This document shows, piece by piece, positions 11,871 through 14,259 of a stretch of 14,259 nt of DNA; position 1 is the first letter of the stretch, and each line of letters opens with the position of its first letter. Made by a program: the position numbers and the translations under genes. Below the pieces are notes generated by a model. That model did not search any database. It was not told the origin of the DNA and was given only the letters and a program-made list of their open reading frames with translations. This DNA comes from JBBQXK01 sp038251625 (GTDB taxonomy: Bacteria > Pseudomonadota > Alphaproteobacteria > Rhodobacterales > Rhodobacteraceae), in contig JBBSBE010000103.1 in NCBI GenBank assembly GCA_038251625.1, forward strand, positions 1-14,259. The letters are read 5' to 3'.

Positions 11871-13383
11871 TGCGCCGGACTGGTTCGCCACCGCCCAAGG
11901 CGCAGTGCGCAATGCCACGCTCGGCCCCCGCACCGAACACAGGGGCCGGGTCGAGGAGATCGGCGACGGTGTCGCGATGATCTCGGGCCTGCGCGATGTG
12001 CGGCTGGACGAGGTTTTGCACTTCGCCGGAGGTCAGGTCGGCTTCGCCCGCGTTCTGGATCCCGATCTGATCGGTTGCGTTCTGCTTGACGCGGCGGTCA
12101 AGGTCGAGGCGGGTGAAGCCGTCTTCGGCACAGGCGAGGTTGTCAACGTCCCCGTCGGCGAAGCGCTCTTGGGGCGGGTTCTTGATCCCCTTGGCCGCCC
12201 GCTTGATGGAAAGGCCGCGGTCGAGGCGACGGATCGCTGGCCAATCGAACGCCCGGCCCCGTCGATCATCGAGCGCGACCTTGTGACGGAACCGGTGCAG
12301 ACCGGGATCGTGGTCTTCGACACGCTCTTTGCGCTTGGCCGGGGCCAGCGCGAATTGATCGTCGGCGACCATTCCACCGGCAAGACGACGCTCGCCATCG
12401 ACACGCTGATCGCCCAGCGCGACAGCGACATGATATGTGTCTACGTCGCCGTGGGACAGAAAACCTCCAGCGTGCGGCGCGCGATCGACGCCTTGCAGGC
12501 ACATGGAAATTTCGCGCGCTGCATCGTGATCGTCGCAGGCGCGGCCTCGGCACCGGGGCTGCAATGGATCGCGCCTTATGCGGGCATCACCATGGCGGAA
12601 TACTTCCGCGACAAGGGCCAGCACGCCATCGCGGTAATCGACGATCTGTCCAAACACGCCGCCACGCACCGCGAAATCGCGTTGCTGACCCGGCAATCAC
12701 CGGGGCGAGAGGCATATCCCGGCGATGTCTTCTACATCCATGCGCGCCTTCTGGAACGGGCGGCGAAACTCAGCAAGGCGCGCGGCGGGGGGTCGCTGAC
12801 CGCCTTGCCGATTGCCGAAACCGATGCGGGAAACCTGTCGGCCTATATCCCGACCAACCTGATATCGATCACCGACGGGCAGATCGTGCTGGATACCGCG
12901 CTTTTCCATCAGGGCCAGAAACCGGCGGTCGACGTGGGGCTGAGCGTCAGCCGTGTCGGCGGCAAGACCCAGGCCCCGATCCTGCGCAAGGCGGCGGGGA
13001 CGTTGCGGCTCGACTATGCGCAGTTTCTGGAACTTGAGGTTTTTACCCGGTTCGGCGGCATGCCCAAGGGCCGGGTGCGCGATCAGCTTCAACGGGGCGA
13101 ACGGATCCGGGCGATCCTGCGCCAGCCGCAGAACGCACCGCTGCGTCTTGCCGATGAGGTGGCCCTGCTCCTGGCCGTCCAATCGGGCATGCTTGACCCC
13201 CTGCCGGTCGAGAAAGTCGCGGCCTTTCGGGCGGGGCTGGCCGCCGCGCTGGACCGCGACGCCGCCAAGCCCCTGCAATCCATCGCCGACGCCGGGGATA
13301 TGGATGCAGGGGCGCGCGCCGCCCTGATGGCCGCGATGACCCGGCTTGCCGCGCGGCTCGGCGCGGCAGAGCCTGCGGCATGA
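11860..13383 (+). CDS. atpA: N-ATPase F1 subunit alpha
   Basis: The 507-residue alpha subunit forms the non-catalytic nucleotide sites of the head. The P-loop GDHSTGKT is at 169-176 (Lys175), where most F1 alphas read GDRQTGKT. The Walker B strand ends at Asp261 (HAIAVIDDLSKHA). The arginine finger that completes the beta catalytic site is Arg365 in GLSVSRVGG (360-368). The beta-barrel starts around residue 25 (RGRVEEIGDGVAMISGL), and the C-terminal helical domain is complete. The N-terminal 20 residues, which bind delta in F-ATPases, are short and different (PPDAPDWFATAQGAV), which fits a partner that is a fused b-delta. It overlaps atpF by 11 bases and atpG by ATGA. Confidence 0.97.
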   Translation: MPPDAPDWFATAQGAVRNATLGPRTEHRGRVEEIGDGVAMISGLRDVRLDEVLHFAGGQVGFARVLDPDLIGCVLLDAAVKVEAGEAVFGTGEVVNVPVGEALLGRVLDPLGRPLDGKAAVEATDRWPIERPAPSIIERDLVTEPVQTGIVVFDTLFALGRGQRELIVGDHSTGKTTLAIDTLIAQRDSDMICVYVAVGQKTSSVRRAIDALQAHGNFARCIVIVAGAASAPGLQWIAPYAGITMAEYFRDKGQHAIAVIDDLSKHAATHREIALLTRQSPGREAYPGDVFYIHARLLERAAKLSKARGGGSLTALPIAETDAGNLSAYIPTNLISITDGQIVLDTALFHQGQKPAVDVGLSVSRVGGKTQAPILRKAAGTLRLDYAQFLELEVFTRFGGMPKGRVRDQLQRGERIRAILRQPQNAPLRLADEVALLLAVQSGMLDPLPVEKVAAFRAGLAAALDRDAAKPLQSIADAGDMDAGARAALMAAMTRLAARLGAAEPAA

Positions 13384-14234
13384 CTGAACGGCTTGCCGAT
13401 GTCAGCGCCCGCATCGATGGCATTCGCCAGTTGGGGTCAGTGGTGAACGCCATGAAAGGCATCGCCGCAGCCCGCGCCCGTACGGCGCGCGCGCAGCTCG
13501 GGGCGGTCGACAGCTACGCCGCAACCATCGCCGCCGCCATCTCCAGCGTGCTTGGCCCCGCCGGGCGCCTGCCGGATGCCCAGCCGCCGGGTATCCGGGC
13601 GACCGGCAAGACGGGCCTTCTGGTGTTCTGCGCCGAACAGGGTTTCGCCGGCGCCTTCAGCGAACGCGTTCTGGACAGCGTCGATGCCGACCTCGCGACC
13701 GCCAGCCTGTTCCTGATCGGCACGCGCGGCCTGTCGGTCGCTGCCGCGCGGGGTCTCGATCCCGTCTGGTCGGCCCCGATGTCCTCGCATACGCCGGGGA
13801 TTCCGAAACTGGCCGACGATATCACCAAGGCGATCTATCACGCCGTGGGCATGGGCAGGTTTGACCGGATGGACGTGATCCATGCCAATTGGGCGTCGGG
13901 GCAGGCAGGCATTCTGCGGCATGTGCTCTTGCCCATCGATCTGTCGGACCTGCCACCGCTCATGATGGCGCATCCCATAACCCAGCTTCCGAAGGATGCC
14001 CTGATCAACAGCCTCAGCGGCGACTATCTCCATGCCCGGATCTGCAAGGCAGCCCTCCACGCCTTTGCCGCAGAGAACGAGGCGCGGATGGAGGCGATGT
14101 CCGCCGCCAGCAGCCAGATCGCGCGCGAACTCACCACCTTTCAGGCGACGCTGCGCCGGGTTCGGCAAGAGGCGATCACCGCCGAAATCATCGAACTTGG
14201 CACCGGCGCCGCGACTGCCCGCAAGGCGCGGTAG
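13380..14234 (+). CDS. atpG: N-ATPase F1 subunit gamma
   Basis: The 284-residue gamma subunit is the central shaft that turns inside the alpha/beta head. The N-terminal helix carries the conserved pattern ARIDGIRQLGSVVNAMKGIAAARARTA (10-36), comparable to I.s....ki..amkmva..k in F-ATPases. The C-terminal helix (about 225-280) is recognised by FAAENEARMEAM and later RQEAITAEIIELGTGA, equivalent to the usual 'R.EAIT.Ei.Ei..GA' end. The middle part forms a Rossmann-like domain (LLVFCAEQGFAGAF at 80-93 is typical). It is the last gene of the operon, as in other N-ATPases. Only 25 bases follow it before the window ends, and no terminator is visible in them. Confidence 0.96.
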   Translation: MTERLADVSARIDGIRQLGSVVNAMKGIAAARARTARAQLGAVDSYAATIAAAISSVLGPAGRLPDAQPPGIRATGKTGLLVFCAEQGFAGAFSERVLDSVDADLATASLFLIGTRGLSVAAARGLDPVWSAPMSSHTPGIPKLADDITKAIYHAVGMGRFDRMDVIHANWASGQAGILRHVLLPIDLSDLPPLMMAHPITQLPKDALINSLSGDYLHARICKAALHAFAAENEARMEAMSAASSQIARELTTFQATLRRVRQEAITAEIIELGTGAATARKAR

Positions 14235-14259
14235 CATCTGCAAGGGGCAAAGCCGGCGG

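Noticed and set aside
10350..11933. Long open frame of 527 codons on the minus strand across atpB, atpE and atpF
   Set aside because: It is antisense to three well-identified genes, rich in Arg, Gly and His, and has no recognisable domain; such frames arise in GC-rich DNA.
7732..14234. Housekeeping F-type ATP synthase operon
   Set aside because: The gene order starts with beta and epsilon, AtpR is present, delta is absent, and c has two carboxylates; these are N-ATPase traits.
1..14259. tRNA, rRNA, CRISPR array, insertion sequence or attachment site
   Set aside because: I saw no cloverleaf-like segment, regularly spaced repeat array, transposase motif or paired terminal repeats on either strand.

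Overview
The window is high-GC DNA with GC-rich third codon positions and tightly packed, start/stop-overlapping genes. Protein sequences (a PRC-barrel-like tail, a Crp-family regulator of the -VHINR- type, cbpA/cbpM-like chaperone genes, a Zn alcohol dehydrogenase) suggest an alphaproteobacterium, most likely a member of the Rhodobacterales. This is a judgement from protein style and codon use, not from a marker gene.

Left part (1-3075): the 3' end of a PRC-barrel-like gene (+) with a hairpin behind it and a 19-bp tandem repeat; a small unknown 97-aa gene (-, 303-596); a Crp/Fnr-family regulator (+, 759-1490) divergent from it, with a regulatory gap holding a nested inverted repeat and a second palindrome; a convergent Zn/NAD-type alcohol dehydrogenase (-, 1561-2679); and about 400 bp with no gene I can support. 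Middle (3076-7634): a cbpA-cbpM pair (J-domain co-chaperone and its modulator, minus strand, ATGA overlap) divergent from a three-gene MacAB/LolCDE-like ABC exporter operon (membrane fusion protein, FtsX-type permease, ATPase; plus strand, overlapping starts and stops).

Right part (7732-14234): a complete nine-gene rotary ATPase operon in the order atpD-C-Q-R-B-E-F-A-G (beta, epsilon, AtpQ, AtpR, a, c, b, alpha, gamma). This order, the presence of AtpR and the absence of a delta gene identify it as an N-ATPase, the horizontally spread second F-type ATPase, not the housekeeping enzyme. The c subunit carries two intramembrane carboxylates (Glu27 in helix 1, Glu60 in helix 2) plus Thr61, Thr62 and Tyr65, the positions that bind Na+ in Ilyobacter-type rings. 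Its helix-1 glycine motif is largely changed to alanine, which fits a large ring. The b subunit is long (245 aa) and its C-terminus looks like the C-terminal half of subunit delta, which explains why no atpH gene is needed.

Regulation: the gap upstream of atpD and the gap between cbpA and the ABC exporter each contain a 14-bp FNR/Dnr-like dyad (CTGAY-N4-RTCAA), in both cases about 40 bp upstream of a plausible -10 element. This suggests co-regulation of the exporter and the N-ATPase, perhaps by oxygen or nitrogen oxides. The Crp-family protein encoded here lacks the E..SR recognition residues of FNR, so it is not the obvious reader of those boxes. The N-ATPase is a known system; the less familiar points are its regulation, the b-delta fusion and its neighbours.
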